Positions 1-9,091 are shown, numbered from the stretch's first letter. The stretch: 64,000 nucleotides of DNA from Flavobacterium johnsoniae (GCF_030388325.1 NZ_CP103794.1:1922001-1986000); one strand, 5' to 3'. The notes: generated by a model not told the origin, from the sequence alone. A program made the numbers and translations.

Positions 1-1
1 T

Positions 2-373
2 TTTGAAGGAAAACAGCTTTATGCTAAAGATTTATTGCTTCCAGATTACACCGATGCAGAAAAAATGGGCTACACGCCTGAGCAAATAAAATGGTGTGAA
101 GAAAATGAAGCTTACATCTGGAGGTATTTTATAGAAAATGAAATGCTTTACAGCGATGATCCTAAATTGAGAACTCGATTTATGACTCCTGCACCTTTTT
201 CCAAATTCTTTTTAGAAATTGACAACGATTCTCCTGGCCGAATTGGAGCTTGGATTGGCTGGCAGATGGTACGTTCTTACATGAAAAATAATAGTGAAGT
301 TTCTTTAGCAGAATTATTTAAAACAGATGCAAAAGAAATATTCGAAAAATCAAAATATAAACCTAAGAAATAA
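2..373 (+). CDS. gldB: Gliding motility protein GldB, C-terminal part
   Basis: Partial gene: the open frame runs in from before the window (FEGKQLYAKD is readable ahead of the first possible start codon) and ends at TAA 371-373. GldB is a lipoprotein that F. johnsoniae needs for gliding and type IX secretion; its lipid signal lies outside the window. What is visible is an aromatic-rich C-terminal region of about 123 residues with GRIGAWIGWQMVRSYM near the end. The stop codon overlaps the gldC ATG by one base, so the two genes are translationally coupled. The assignment rests on recognising this C-terminal sequence and on the following gldC. Confidence 0.85.
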   Translation, partial: FEGKQLYAKDLLLPDYTDAEKMGYTPEQIKWCEENEAYIWRYFIENEMLYSDDPKLRTRFMTPAPFSKFFLEIDNDSPGRIGAWIGWQMVRSYMKNNSEVSLAELFKTDAKEIFEKSKYKPKK

Positions 374-705
374 TGGCAAATATAAACTCAGAGATTAAAT
401 TCAATATAGAATTAGATGAAAACCGTGTTCCAGAAAAATTAACATGGAGTGCACAAGATGGCGGTGTTCAGGCAGAAGAAGCAAAGGCAATTATGTTGTC
501 TATTTGGGACAGTAAAGCGAAAGAAACAATGCGTATCGATTTATGGACAAAAGATATGCCTGTAGACGAAATGAAAATTTTCTTCCACCAAACTTTAGTA
601 GCAATGGCAGATACTTTTAAACGTGCAACAGACGACGAAAAAATGTCTGATACTATGAAAGATTTCTGTGACTACTTCGCAGAAAAATTAGAGCTTACAA
701 AGTAA
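373..705 (+). CDS. gldC: Gliding motility protein GldC
   Basis: A 110-residue soluble protein with no signal peptide, matching GldC, a small accessory protein that improves gliding in F. johnsoniae but is not strictly needed. The molecule is acidic and probably one small alpha/beta domain; no catalytic motif is visible. The ATG overlaps the gldB stop (TAATG), so it is the second gene of the gldBC operon, and it is followed by a strong hairpin terminator at 729-775. Its molecular role is unknown. Confidence 0.9.
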   Translation: MANINSEIKFNIELDENRVPEKLTWSAQDGGVQAEEAKAIMLSIWDSKAKETMRIDLWTKDMPVDEMKIFFHQTLVAMADTFKRATDDEKMSDTMKDFCDYFAEKLELTK

Positions 706-728
706 GAAGCTTAAAAAAAAAATCAATA

Positions 729-775
729 AAAAAATCCCAAAATCCAATTGTTATAGTTGGAATTTGGGATTTTTT
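729..775. terminator. Bidirectional hairpin terminator between gldC and engB
   Basis: Arms 729-747 and 757-775 pair over 19 positions with one mismatch around the core AATCCCAAA/TTTGGGATT. A-tracts on the left and T-tracts on the right give a U-run in both directions. It serves gldC on the plus strand and engB on the minus strand. Confidence 0.85.
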
Positions 776-791
776 TATTGGTTATTTATTT

Positions 792-1412
792 TTAAAAACC
801 TGAATTATTTTTAAATACTTCCTGATTTACTTCGTCAATATAAGATAGAACTTGTTCTTTTCCGGTTAATTCTGTAGATGAGGTTACGAAATATTGAGGC
901 ATTTCAGCCCAATTATTAGCGTACATTTGTTTTTTGTAAGCTGCAATATGAGAGTCAATTTTTGTTCTGCTAATCTTGTCAGCTTTTGTAAAAATAATGC
1001 AAAACGGAATTTCGCTTTCTCCCATATAAGACATAAATTCAATGTCTATTTTTTGAGCTTCATGACGAATATCAATTAAAACAAAAGCACAAACTAATTG
1101 TTCTCTATTTTCAAAATAATCAGTAATAAATTGCTGAAAAACAGATTTTGTTTTCTTAGAAACTTTCGCATAACCATAACCAGGCAAATCGACCAAAAAC
1201 CAATTATTATTGATTTTAAAATGGTTGATTAATTGTGTTTTTCCAGGTCTGCTAGAGGTTTTTGCTAAATTTTTATTGTTGGTAAGCATATTAATCAAAG
1301 ATGATTTACCAACATTAGATCGGCCTATAAATGCATATTCCGGCAAGAATTCAGTCGGGCATTTTGAAGCATCAGAATTACTGATAATAAATTCGGCGGT
1401 ATTAATTTTCAT
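792..1412 (-). CDS. engB: Ribosome biogenesis GTPase EngB (YihA/YsxC)
   Basis: A 206-residue single-domain GTPase of the TrmE-Era-EngA-EngB-Septin class that acts in assembly of the large ribosomal subunit. The G1 loop GRSNVGKS is at residues 30-37, the G2 region SRPGKTQ at 54-60, G3 DLPG at 75-78 followed by the family-typical YGYA, and G4 TKAD at 142-145. Length and motif spacing are normal for EngB. The alpha/beta hydrolase gene lies 39 bp upstream on the same strand, so the two are probably co-transcribed, ending at the hairpin 729-775. Confidence 0.95.
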   Translation of the reverse strand: MKINTAEFIISNSDASKCPTEFLPEYAFIGRSNVGKSSLINMLTNNKNLAKTSSRPGKTQLINHFKINNNWFLVDLPGYGYAKVSKKTKSVFQQFITDYFENREQLVCAFVLIDIRHEAQKIDIEFMSYMGESEIPFCIIFTKADKISRTKIDSHIAAYKKQMYANNWAEMPQYFVTSSTELTGKEQVLSYIDEVNQEVFKNNSGF

Positions 1413-1451
1413 GTCTTTTGTTTTTAAAACCTCCTTAAAATCGAAAGTTTA

Positions 1452-2216
1452 CTATAATTTCTGCTCAGTAAGCCATTTTTCCAGAATTTCATTAAATTCA
1501 TCTGGATGTTCCATCATTGCAGCATGTCCGCATTTGTCAATCCAGTACAAAGTAGAATTCGGTAATAATTTATCAAATTCTTCGGCAACATTTGGCGGTG
1601 TTACAGAGTCATTTTTACCCCAAATAATGCAGGTTTCTACATTCATTTTTGGTAAATCTTTGGCCATATTATGACGAATTGCGCTCTTAGCAATCGTCAA
1701 AGTTTTGATTAATTTTATTCGGTCATTTGCTGTTGCATAAACTTCATCAATCAATTCAGGAGTAGCGATTTTAGGATCGTAAAATACATCTTCAGCTTTC
1801 TTTTTGATGTATTCGTAATCGCCTCTTCTTGGGTAACTATCTCCCATTGCACTTTCGTAAAGTCCAGAGCTTCCGGTTATTACAAGTCCGGCAACTTTCT
1901 CAGGATAAAGTTTTGTGTGATACAAAGCGATATGTCCTCCAAGAGAATTTCCTAAAAGAATTACTTTGTCAAAACCTTTAAAAGTGATAAAGTCTTTTAC
2001 GTATTTTGCGAAACTTTTTACGTTCGTTTTTAAAATGCTTTGCGTGTATATTGGCAAATCAGGAATAACAACTTTATATCCTTTTGTCGGGAAATATTGT
2101 GCTACACCATCAAAGTTACTAAGACCTCCCATTAATCCATGCAGAATAACAATTGGAGTTCCTTCTCCAGCTTCAAAATAGCTGTATTTGCCTTCTTTTT
2201 TATAGTGTTTGTCCAT
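1452..2216 (-). CDS. Alpha/beta hydrolase
   Basis: A 254-residue cytoplasmic alpha/beta hydrolase. The oxyanion-hole motif HGLMGG starts at residue 26, the nucleophile elbow GNSLGG places Ser91, and WGKNDSVTPP and CGHAAMMEHP supply Asp203 and His231, completing a catalytic triad in normal order. A lid lies between about residues 120 and 185. The substrate cannot be told from sequence; family members include esterases and meta-cleavage-product hydrolases. It appears to be the first gene of a two-gene transcript with engB, read from a promoter whose -7 element is at 2244-2251. Confidence 0.85.
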   Translation of the reverse strand: MDKHYKKEGKYSYFEAGEGTPIVILHGLMGGLSNFDGVAQYFPTKGYKVVIPDLPIYTQSILKTNVKSFAKYVKDFITFKGFDKVILLGNSLGGHIALYHTKLYPEKVAGLVITGSSGLYESAMGDSYPRRGDYEYIKKKAEDVFYDPKIATPELIDEVYATANDRIKLIKTLTIAKSAIRHNMAKDLPKMNVETCIIWGKNDSVTPPNVAEEFDKLLPNSTLYWIDKCGHAAMMEHPDEFNEILEKWLTEQKL

Positions 2217-2243
2217 CTAATCTAATGCCAATTTCAATTTCGA

Positions 2244-2251
2244 CAAATATA
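2244..2251 (-). promoter_or_regulatory. -7 promoter element of the hydrolase-engB transcript
   Basis: On the minus strand the sequence reads TATATTTG, an exact match to the Bacteroidetes TAnnTTTG element, 27 bp before the ATG. No clear TTG -33 element is seen at the expected distance. Confidence 0.5.
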
Positions 2252-2489
2252 GGGTTAAATAAATAAAAATGAATTTTTGCTGCCATTTTTTAACTAGATA
2301 ATTTTAGTAGAAGTTGTAAGGGGTTAAAAATCAGTAATTAATGCTGTTTTTGGTAAATTATGTAAATGTTAAGAAAACTGCATTATAATCAAATTTTTAA
2401 GAAAATTAGCGCATTATTTTTTTGAATAATTAACGTATTTGTAAATCTGTTAATTTATAGTTAAGGTATTGATTGATTGTGAATTATAG

Positions 2490-2550
2490 AAAGTGGTAGC
2501 AAAGTGGTTAAACTTATTAACAAAGTGGTATAAAGTGGTAAAATGTGGTA
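2490..2550 (+). promoter_or_regulatory. MraZ-type operator: five AAAGTGGTA boxes
   Basis: Boxes are at 2490-2498 (AAAGTGGTA), 2501-2509 (AAAGTGGTT), 2522-2530 (AAAGTGGTA), 2532-2540 (AAAGTGGTA) and 2542-2550 (AATGTGGTA). Start-to-start distances are 11, 21, 10 and 10 bp, so all lie on one face of the helix. MraZ proteins are known to bind short G-rich direct repeats of about 10 bp in front of their own gene, so this is most likely the autoregulatory site of mraZ and the dcw cluster. The boxes cover the -33 region of the promoter, which fits repression. Confidence 0.8.
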
Positions 2551-2560
2551 TTTTTTTTTA

Positions 2561-2568
2561 TATTTTTG
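2561..2568 (+). promoter_or_regulatory. -7 promoter element of the dcw cluster
   Basis: TATTTTTG matches TAnnTTTG exactly. It lies 10 bp after the last AAAGTGGTA box and 26 bp before the mraZ start, so transcription should begin near 2574. Confidence 0.6.
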
Positions 2569-2594
2569 CTGTATAACATGTTAACTAGTTTTTT

Positions 2595-3068
2595 TTGAAC
2601 ACAATTGTTGGAACATATGAGTGTAAAGTCGATGCTAAAGGGAGGCTAATGATGCCTGCGCCTTTAAAAAAGCAATTGACGGCTTCTCTTCAAAGCGGAT
2701 TCGTTTTGAAGCGTTCTGTTTTTCAGCAGTGTTTAGAATTATATCCTATGGAAGAATGGGATTTAATGATGAAAAAAATTAACAAGCTTAATCGCTTTGT
2801 AAAAAAGAACAACGATTTCATTAGAAGGTTTACGGCTGGTGTTAAAGTGGTTGAGGTTGATGCATTAGGAAGATTGCTAGTTCCAAAAGATTTGGTAACG
2901 TTTGCGAGTATTTCTAAAGATGTAGTTTTTTCATCGGCGGTTAATATAGTAGAAATCTGGGATAAGGATTTATACGAAAAATCAATAAGCGGCGAAGATA
3001 TGGATTTTGCAGATTTAGCCGAAGAAGTAATGGGAAATATTAATGACGACGAAGATGGAATATCATAA
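2595..3068 (+). CDS. mraZ: Transcriptional regulator MraZ
   Basis: A 157-residue protein of the MraZ/AbrB swapped-hairpin fold with two homologous halves: VGTYECKVDAKGRLMMPAPLK at the N-terminus and VVEVDALGRLLVPKDL in the second half, each carrying the D(A)xGR motif. MraZ forms a ring and represses the dcw operon through repeats upstream of itself; five such repeats stand here just before the gene. The start is TTG: an in-frame TAG at 2586-2588 rules out anything earlier, and the NTIVGTYECK that follows is the expected N-terminus. Its 3' end overlaps rsmH. Confidence 0.93.
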   Translation: MNTIVGTYECKVDAKGRLMMPAPLKKQLTASLQSGFVLKRSVFQQCLELYPMEEWDLMMKKINKLNRFVKKNNDFIRRFTAGVKVVEVDALGRLLVPKDLVTFASISKDVVFSSAVNIVEIWDKDLYEKSISGEDMDFADLAEEVMGNINDDEDGIS

Positions 3069-3951
3069 TCCGGTTTTGCTTCATCCAACTGTAGATGGTT
3101 TAGATATTAAACCTGATGGTGTGTATGTAGATGTTACGTTTGGAGGCGGTGGTCATTCAAAGGAGATTTTAAGAAGATTAGGGCCAAACGGAAGGCTGTT
3201 TGCATTTGATCAAGATGAAGATGCGCTTGCTAATGCTTTGCCAGACGAAAGGTTTACTTTGATAAACGAAAATTTTAGGTTCATAAAAAGATTTTTACGT
3301 TTTCACGGAGTAAAAGCAGTTGATGGAATTTTAGCAGATTTAGGCGTTTCATCACATCAGTTTGATGTTCCGGAAAGAGGTTTTTCTACAAGATTTGATG
3401 CCGAATTAGATATGCGGATGAGTCAAAAAAATGATTTAAATGCTTATCGAGTGGTTAACGAATATGAAGAACAGGATTTACGTCGTGTTTTTTTTGATTA
3501 TGGGGAGTTGAAAAATGCGCCAGTTTTAGCAAGAACAATTGTTGAGGCAAGAAAAGATTCTCCTATCAAAACAACAGATGAATTAAAAGAGGTTTTGAAG
3601 AAATATCTTCCTGAGAAAGTTCGAAACAAAATTCTGGCTCAGATTTATCAGGCAATCAGAATTGAGGTAAATCAGGAAATGGATGTTTTAAAAGAATTTA
3701 TCGAGCAATCATTAGAGATTTTAAAACCAGGCGGAAGATTTTCAGTAATCTCATATCATTCTCTAGAAGATCGATTGGTAAAAAGATTTATAAAAAACGG
3801 AATGTTTGAAGGAGAGCCAGAAAGAGATTTTTACGGAAACTTTTCAGTTCCATTTAAAACTATCGGAAAACTGATTGTTCCAGATAACGAGGAAATCAAG
3901 ATAAATAATAGAGCAAGAAGTGCCAAATTAAGAATAGCTGAAAAGATATAA
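3043..3951 (+). CDS. rsmH: 16S rRNA (cytosine-1402-N4)-methyltransferase RsmH
   Basis: A 302-residue SAM-dependent methyltransferase (former MraW) that methylates N4 of C1402 in 16S rRNA. The SAM-binding segment VDVTFGGGGHSKEIL, the ADLGVSSHQFD motif and the VISYHSLEDRLVKRF motif are all present in family order. Two starts are possible, ATG 3043 and ATG 3055; the second gives MEYHNPVLL. Either way the gene overlaps the mraZ 3' end and is translationally coupled to it. Second gene of the dcw cluster. Confidence 0.95.
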   Translation: MTTKMEYHNPVLLHPTVDGLDIKPDGVYVDVTFGGGGHSKEILRRLGPNGRLFAFDQDEDALANALPDERFTLINENFRFIKRFLRFHGVKAVDGILADLGVSSHQFDVPERGFSTRFDAELDMRMSQKNDLNAYRVVNEYEEQDLRRVFFDYGELKNAPVLARTIVEARKDSPIKTTDELKEVLKKYLPEKVRNKILAQIYQAIRIEVNQEMDVLKEFIEQSLEILKPGGRFSVISYHSLEDRLVKRFIKNGMFEGEPERDFYGNFSVPFKTIGKLIVPDNEEIKINNRARSAKLRIAEKI

Positions 3952-3972
3952 TATATATTAAGGTAGGAAATA

Positions 3973-4320
3973 ATGAAAAGTGGTGTATTTAGCATATTGA
4001 AAGCGAGATTCCTGATTCATGAGGATGCAGTAAAAAACTGGCGATTTATTGTTTTTATAATTCTGCTAGCCATTTTGATGATTGCCAACACACAGCGATA
4101 CGAACAAAAGGTTTTTGAAATTGCGAAATTGAATAATGAAACCAAAGAACTTAGATCTGAATTTGTAGATCGACGTTCAGAATTGATGAAGTTAAAAATG
4201 GAGTCAACGATCTCGGATAAAATGTTAGAAAAACAAATTTTTCCGTCGACAGTTCCTCCAGTGAAAATAGAAGTTAAAAAAGAAGAAGAGAAAAGTTTCT
4301 TTAAAAGAATATGGCAGTAG
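3973..4320 (+). CDS. ftsL: FtsL-like cell division protein
   Basis: A 115-residue bitopic membrane protein: a cytoplasmic N-terminus, one membrane segment at about residues 24-40 (FIVFIILLAILMIA), then a periplasmic helix with heptad-like spacing (residues 42-80) and a lysine/glutamate-rich tail. Size, topology and position between rsmH and ftsI are those of FtsL, which with FtsB and FtsQ activates the septal synthase FtsW-FtsI. Sequence similarity in this family is weak, so the call rests on topology and synteny. The last 10 bases overlap ftsI. Confidence 0.8.
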   Translation: MKSGVFSILKARFLIHEDAVKNWRFIVFIILLAILMIANTQRYEQKVFEIAKLNNETKELRSEFVDRRSELMKLKMESTISDKMLEKQIFPSTVPPVKIEVKKEEEKSFFKRIWQ

Positions 4321-6320
4321 AAGATAAACATATATCCTACAGAATTTACCTCGTAGCAGTTTTCATCTTTGTGATGGCAATTGCTATTGTCGTTAAATTG
4401 ACCAATATTCAATGGGTTCAGGGAGATTATTACAGAAAACTAGCTAAACAGCGAACTGTAAGAAACTTTGTGATTCCAGCCAACAAAGGAAATATTTATT
4501 CTGCAGACGGAAGTTTGTTGGCAACTTCAATTCCTAATTACGAGATTCGTTTTGATGCCAAAGCGCCAAAAACAGAAACTTTTGAAAAGTATGTAAAGCC
4601 ATTATCAGATTCTCTTGCGAAAGTTTTAGATAAGCCAAGCAGTTATTTTCAAAAAGAATTAAGAAAAGCTCGAGAGAATAAAAACCGTTATTATTTAATC
4701 GCTCGCAAGTTAAGCTATACAGAATATGTAAAAATAAAAAGTTTTCCATTATTCAGTTTAGGAGCTTTTAAAGGTGGAATTATAGTGGAGCAAGAAACTG
4801 TTAGAAAGCATCCTATAGGTAAAATTGCAGAAAGAACCATTGGTTATGATCGTATTGATCCAGAAACAGGAGTAGAAGTAGGGAAAGGAATCGAATGGGC
4901 TTTTAAAAATTATTTGAACGGAAAAGATGGTAAAATTCTAAAACAGAAAATTGCAAAAGGGCAGTGGAAACCTATTCGAGATGTTAACGAAGTGGATCCA
5001 ATTGATGGTTATGATGTTATTTCGACTATAGATGTTTTTATTCAAGATATTGCGCATCACGCTTTATTGAAGCAATTACAAGATTATGAAGCAGATCACG
5101 GTTGTGTGGTAGTAATGGAAACAGAAACAGGTCATGTGAAAGCGATTTCGAATTTAGGAAGAGCAGAAGACGGATCATACTATGAAACAACAAATTACGC
5201 AATCGCAGAATCTCATGAACCAGGATCAACTTTTAAATTAGTTGATTTAATGGCGATTTTAGAAGATAAAGTAGCAGACACAAGTACAGTTTATGACAGT
5301 CACAATGGTGTGGTTAAATATTATGGGAGATCTGTGCGAGATTCTCATCATGGAGGTTATGGAAAAGTGTCGCTAGCACGAGGTTTTGAACTTTCGTCTA
5401 ATACGGTTATGGTTCAGGCAGTTTATGAAAACTATAAAAGTAATCCATCCAAGTTTGTAAATCATATCAAAAGTTTTGGTTTGAATAAACCTTTAGGATT
5501 GCATTTTAAAGGAGAAGGAAGGCCAATTGTTCCTCAGCCAGGAGATAAAAGCTGGTCGGGAATTTCACTTCCGTGGATGGCTTTTGGATACTCCGTTTCG
5601 GTTACACCAATGCAGACTTTGGCTCTTTATAATTCAGTGGCAAATAACGGGGTAATGGTAAAACCACAATTTGTTTCAGAAATTAAAGAATGGAATAAAA
5701 CGATTAAAAAGTTTGATGTAGAAGTAATTAATCCAAAAGTTTGTTCGCCAGAAACACTTAAAAAAGTAAAAGCAGTTTTAGAAAATGTGGTTAAAAAAGG
5801 AACCGGATCTAAACTGTATTCAAAAGATTTTTCGATGGCAGGAAAAACAGGAACGGCTCAAATGAATTATGGAGGAAAGGAAGGAAAATCAGCATTGTAT
5901 TATGCGTCTTCTTTTGTTGGATATTTTCCAGCAGACCATCCAAAATATTCTTGTATTGTAGTGGTTCATAAACCAAATACAGCTAAGAATAATTATTATG
6001 GAGCAGACGTTGCAGGGCCAGTTTTTAAAAGAATTGCCCAAAAGATTTTTACAGATGCGCCTTCGACAAATAAAATTAAAAAATTAGATACTAGAGTTCC
6101 AAAACAAGACGCTAGTTATGATAAATATACGGTTGAGGCTAATAAAAAAATCAACCAAATTCCGAATTTAAAAGGAATGCCAGGAATGGATGCAATTGCT
6201 TTACTAGAGAATTTAGGTTTGAAAGTAAAAGTAAATGGAATGGGGAAAGTGAAGAATCAATCAATTCAAGCTGGAGCCAGTATAAACAAAAACACAACAA
6301 TTGTATTAGAATTATCGTGA
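4311..6320 (+). CDS. ftsI: Septal peptidoglycan transpeptidase FtsI (PBP3, class B)
   Basis: A 669-residue class B penicillin-binding protein anchored by one N-terminal membrane segment (about residues 11-30). A dimerisation domain precedes the transpeptidase domain, whose active-site motifs are STFK at 306-309 (nucleophile Ser306), SSN at 362-364 and KTG at 512-514. A single PASTA-like domain forms the C-terminus from about residue 605 (IPNLKGMPGMDAIALLENLG). It crosslinks septal peptidoglycan with FtsW. It overlaps ftsL by 10 bases and its stop overlaps the murE start. Confidence 0.95.
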   Translation: MAVEDKHISYRIYLVAVFIFVMAIAIVVKLTNIQWVQGDYYRKLAKQRTVRNFVIPANKGNIYSADGSLLATSIPNYEIRFDAKAPKTETFEKYVKPLSDSLAKVLDKPSSYFQKELRKARENKNRYYLIARKLSYTEYVKIKSFPLFSLGAFKGGIIVEQETVRKHPIGKIAERTIGYDRIDPETGVEVGKGIEWAFKNYLNGKDGKILKQKIAKGQWKPIRDVNEVDPIDGYDVISTIDVFIQDIAHHALLKQLQDYEADHGCVVVMETETGHVKAISNLGRAEDGSYYETTNYAIAESHEPGSTFKLVDLMAILEDKVADTSTVYDSHNGVVKYYGRSVRDSHHGGYGKVSLARGFELSSNTVMVQAVYENYKSNPSKFVNHIKSFGLNKPLGLHFKGEGRPIVPQPGDKSWSGISLPWMAFGYSVSVTPMQTLALYNSVANNGVMVKPQFVSEIKEWNKTIKKFDVEVINPKVCSPETLKKVKAVLENVVKKGTGSKLYSKDFSMAGKTGTAQMNYGGKEGKSALYYASSFVGYFPADHPKYSCIVVVHKPNTAKNNYYGADVAGPVFKRIAQKIFTDAPSTNKIKKLDTRVPKQDASYDKYTVEANKKINQIPNLKGMPGMDAIALLENLGLKVKVNGMGKVKNQSIQAGASINKNTTIVLELS

Positions 6321-7780
6321 AAGTATTAAAAGACATATTATATAAAGTAGCTATCGAATCTGTAAAGGGTTCTACGGATATTGCTATTTCTAAAATTGAA
6401 TTCGATTCACGTAAAGTAGAATCAAATGATGTTTTTGTAGCTATTCGTGGTTCACTTTCAGATGGACATGATTACATTGAAAAAGCGATTCAGCTTGGAG
6501 CAAAAGCTATTATTTGTGATACGCTTCCAGAAAATACTATTGCTGAAGTAACTTATATTCAAGTTAAAGACACCAATACGGCTTTGGCTTTTATGGCGGC
6601 TAATTATTTTGAAGGTCCGTCTTCGAAATTAAAATTAGTTGGTGTAACAGGAACAAACGGTAAAACAACAATTGCGTCATTATTGTTTCAATTGTTCGAA
6701 AAAGCAGGTTTTAAAGTTGGTTTATTATCAACTGTAAAAATTGTAGTAGATAAAACAGAATACCCAGCAACGCATACAACGCCAGACTCTTTAACAATCA
6801 ATCATTATTTAAATGAAATGGTTGAAGCAGGAGTTACACATTGTTTTATGGAAGTAAGTTCGCATGGAATTCACCAAAAACGTACAGAAGCTTTGCATTT
6901 TGTAGGCGGAATTTTTACGAATCTTTCTCACGATCATTTGGATTATCATCCAACATTTGCTGAATATAGAGATGTTAAAAAGTCATTTTTTGATTCATTG
7001 CCAAAATCAGCTTTTGTTTTATCAAACATAGATGATAAAAATGGTTCTGTGATGCTTCAGAATACAGCGGCTAAAAAACTAACCTACGCTTTAAAATCTT
7101 ATGCAGATTACAGAGCGCAGATTTTAGAAAGCCAATTATCTGGTTTATTATTGAAAGTTAATGATAATGAAGTTTGGGTAAAACTGATTGGTACTTTCAA
7201 CGCATACAATGTTTTAGCTATTTATGGAACGGCTGTAGAGCTCGGAATTGATAGTCTTGAAGCGTTGCGTTTATTGTCTGATTTAGAAAGTGTTTCAGGT
7301 CGTTTTCAGTATATCGTATCAGATGGCGGAATTACGGCTGTCGTAGATTACGCCCATACGCCAGATGCGCTAGAAAATGTTTTGAAAACTATAAATGACA
7401 TTCGTACAAAAAATGAACAGTTAATTACTGTTGTTGGATGTGGAGGAAACAGAGATAAAACAAAACGTCCTATTATGGCAAAAATCGCTTCAGATTTAAG
7501 TGATAAAGCGGTTTTGACTTCCGATAATCCGAGAAATGAAGATCCAGAAGTTATTTTGGATGAAATGGAACAAGGAGTTGAGCCTCAGAATTACAAAAAA
7601 ATGCTGCGAATTACAGATAGAAAGCAAGCTATTAAAACCGCTTGTCAATTGGCTCAGCCCAAAGATATTGTTTTAATTGCAGGAAAAGGACACGAAACAT
7701 ATCAAGAAATAAATGGTATTCGCCATCATTTTGATGATATGGAAACAATAAAAGAGATTTTAGAACAACTAAATAAATAA
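6317..7780 (+). CDS. murE: UDP-MurNAc-tripeptide ligase MurE, meso-DAP adding
   Basis: A 487-residue Mur ligase that adds the third peptide residue to UDP-MurNAc-L-Ala-D-Glu in the cytoplasm. ATP-binding GTNGKTT is at residues 112-118, the HDHLDYH region at 205-211, and DNPR at 403-406. DNPR is the signature of meso-diaminopimelate specificity, as opposed to lysine. The start is GTG 6317, overlapping the ftsI stop (GTGA); no better start is nearby. Mid-operon gene of the dcw cluster. Confidence 0.95.
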   Translation: MKVLKDILYKVAIESVKGSTDIAISKIEFDSRKVESNDVFVAIRGSLSDGHDYIEKAIQLGAKAIICDTLPENTIAEVTYIQVKDTNTALAFMAANYFEGPSSKLKLVGVTGTNGKTTIASLLFQLFEKAGFKVGLLSTVKIVVDKTEYPATHTTPDSLTINHYLNEMVEAGVTHCFMEVSSHGIHQKRTEALHFVGGIFTNLSHDHLDYHPTFAEYRDVKKSFFDSLPKSAFVLSNIDDKNGSVMLQNTAAKKLTYALKSYADYRAQILESQLSGLLLKVNDNEVWVKLIGTFNAYNVLAIYGTAVELGIDSLEALRLLSDLESVSGRFQYIVSDGGITAVVDYAHTPDALENVLKTINDIRTKNEQLITVVGCGGNRDKTKRPIMAKIASDLSDKAVLTSDNPRNEDPEVILDEMEQGVEPQNYKKMLRITDRKQAIKTACQLAQPKDIVLIAGKGHETYQEINGIRHHFDDMETIKEILEQLNK

Positions 7781-7812
7781 TAAAAAGATTTTTAAGTTCA
7801 AATACCACAGAA

Positions 7813-7842
7813 TTGGAATTTGAAATTTCAAAATTAGAATTT
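7813..7842 (+). repeat. Heptad repeat (TTGGAAT family) between murE and mraY
   Basis: TTGGAAT at 7813-7819 and TTGAAAT at 7820-7826 form two tandem 7-bp units, followed by an inverted relative (TTTCAAAATT) and TTAGAATTT. It fills the short murE-mraY gap; a CAA lies 6 nt before the mraY ATG. Confidence 0.5.
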
Positions 7843-7858
7843 AAAAAAACAAGGAAAT

Positions 7859-9091
7859 ATGCTGTACTATTTATTCGAATATTTTGATAAAACATTGGAT
7901 CTTCCTGGAACGGGAGTTTTCCAGTACATCACATTTAGATCAGCTTTGGCATTTATGCTTTCATTGCTTTTGTCGACTATATATGGTAAAAGAATTATTA
8001 ACTTTTTACGTCGTCAGCAAGTAGGAGAAACGGTTAGAGAACTTGGTCTTGCAGGTCAAAATGAAAAAGCTGGTACGCCAACAATGGGTGGATTGATTAT
8101 CATTTTTGCAACCTTGCTGCCTGTTTTGTTGTTTGCTCGATTGCATAATATTTACATCGTTTTGTTAATTGTTACTACGCTATGGATGGGAACAATTGGT
8201 TTTGTGGACGATTATATCAAAATATTCAAAAAAGATAAACAAGGACTTAAAGGTATTTTTAAAGTAATTGGTCAAGTTGGTTTAGGAATCATCGTTGGAG
8301 CAGTTCTTTATTTTAATCCTGCGGTTACGGTAAGAACAGATACAGGTCGTACAGATGTTTTTAGAACAACAACAAATACTACTGTTGTACTTCCAGCTCC
8401 AGTTGAGGAGAAATCTACAGCAACAACAATTCCTTTCGTAAAAAACAACGAATTTGATTATGCTGAAGTATTATCTTTTATGGGAGATGGATATGAAAAA
8501 TGGGCTTGGTTGATTTTTATTCCAGTTGTTATTTTCATCATCACTGCGGTTTCAAACGGAGCAAATCTTACAGACGGAATCGATGGACTCGCCGCAGGAA
8601 CATCTGCAATCTCTGTCCTCGCGCTCGGAATATTTACGTTTGTTTCTGGTAATATCATTTTCTCGAATTATCTAAACATTATGTATATCCCTAATTCGGG
8701 AGAAATGACGGTCTTCATATCGGCATTCGTAGGAGCGCTAATTGGTTTTCTTTGGTACAACTCTTATCCGGCATCGGTTTTTATGGGAGATACAGGAAGT
8801 TTGACAATTGGAGGAATTATCGCGGTTTTAGCAATTGCAGTTCGAAAAGAAATATTGATTGTTTTATTCTGTGGAATTTTCTTGGCAGAAAGTGCTTCAG
8901 TGGTTATACAGGTATTTTATTTTAAATATACAAAGAAACGTTTTGGTGAAGGAAGAAGAATCTTTTTAATGGCGCCTCTTCATCATCATTACCAGAAAAA
9001 AGGATATCACGAAAGTAAAATCGTAACCCGTTTTTGGATTGTTGCCGTAATGTTAGCCATTTTATCAATCATTACTTTAAAACTAAGATAG
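7859..9091 (+). CDS. mraY: Phospho-MurNAc-pentapeptide transferase MraY
   Basis: A 410-residue polytopic inner-membrane enzyme that makes lipid I from UDP-MurNAc-pentapeptide and undecaprenyl phosphate. Family motifs are present: AGTPTMGG near residue 75, GFVDDYIK near 120, [10 protein letters not shown] near 236, VFMGDTGSL near 303 and [11 protein letters not shown] near 366. It is about 50 residues longer than typical proteobacterial MraY; the surplus is a Thr/Val-rich hydrophilic stretch at about residues 155-200 between membrane segments. The murD ATG follows the stop directly. Confidence 0.95.
   Translation: MLYYLFEYFDKTLDLPGTGVFQYITFRSALAFMLSLLLSTIYGKRIINFLRRQQVGETVRELGLAGQNEKAGTPTMGGLIIIFATLLPVLLFARLHNIYIVLLIVTTLWMGTIGFVDDYIKIFKKDKQGLKGIFKVIGQVGLGIIVGAVLYFNPAVTVRTDTGRTDVFRTTTNTTVVLPAPVEEKSTATTIPFVKNNEFDYAEVLSFMGDGYEKWAWLIFIPVVIFIITAVSNGANLTDGIDGLAAGTSAISVLALGIFTFVSGNIIFSNYLNIMYIPNSGEMTVFISAFVGALIGFLWYNSYPASVFMGDTGSLTIGGIIAVLAIAVRKEILIVLFCGIFLAESASVVIQVFYFKYTKKRFGEGRRIFLMAPLHHHYQKKGYHESKIVTRFWIVAVMLAILSIITLKLR

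Larger units (their letters stand above)
2217..2594. other. Divergent intergenic region between the hydrolase and mraZ
   Basis: 378 bp of very AT-rich DNA without a supported gene. The left end carries the promoter of the hydrolase transcript and the right end carries the phased AAAGTGGTA boxes and -7 element of the dcw cluster. Nothing recognisable was seen in the middle part, about 2280-2480. Confidence 0.7.

Noticed and set aside
2723..3088. 121-codon minus-strand frame across mraZ and rsmH
   Set aside because: Entirely antisense to two certain genes, Ser-rich composition typical of a shadow frame, no family resemblance.
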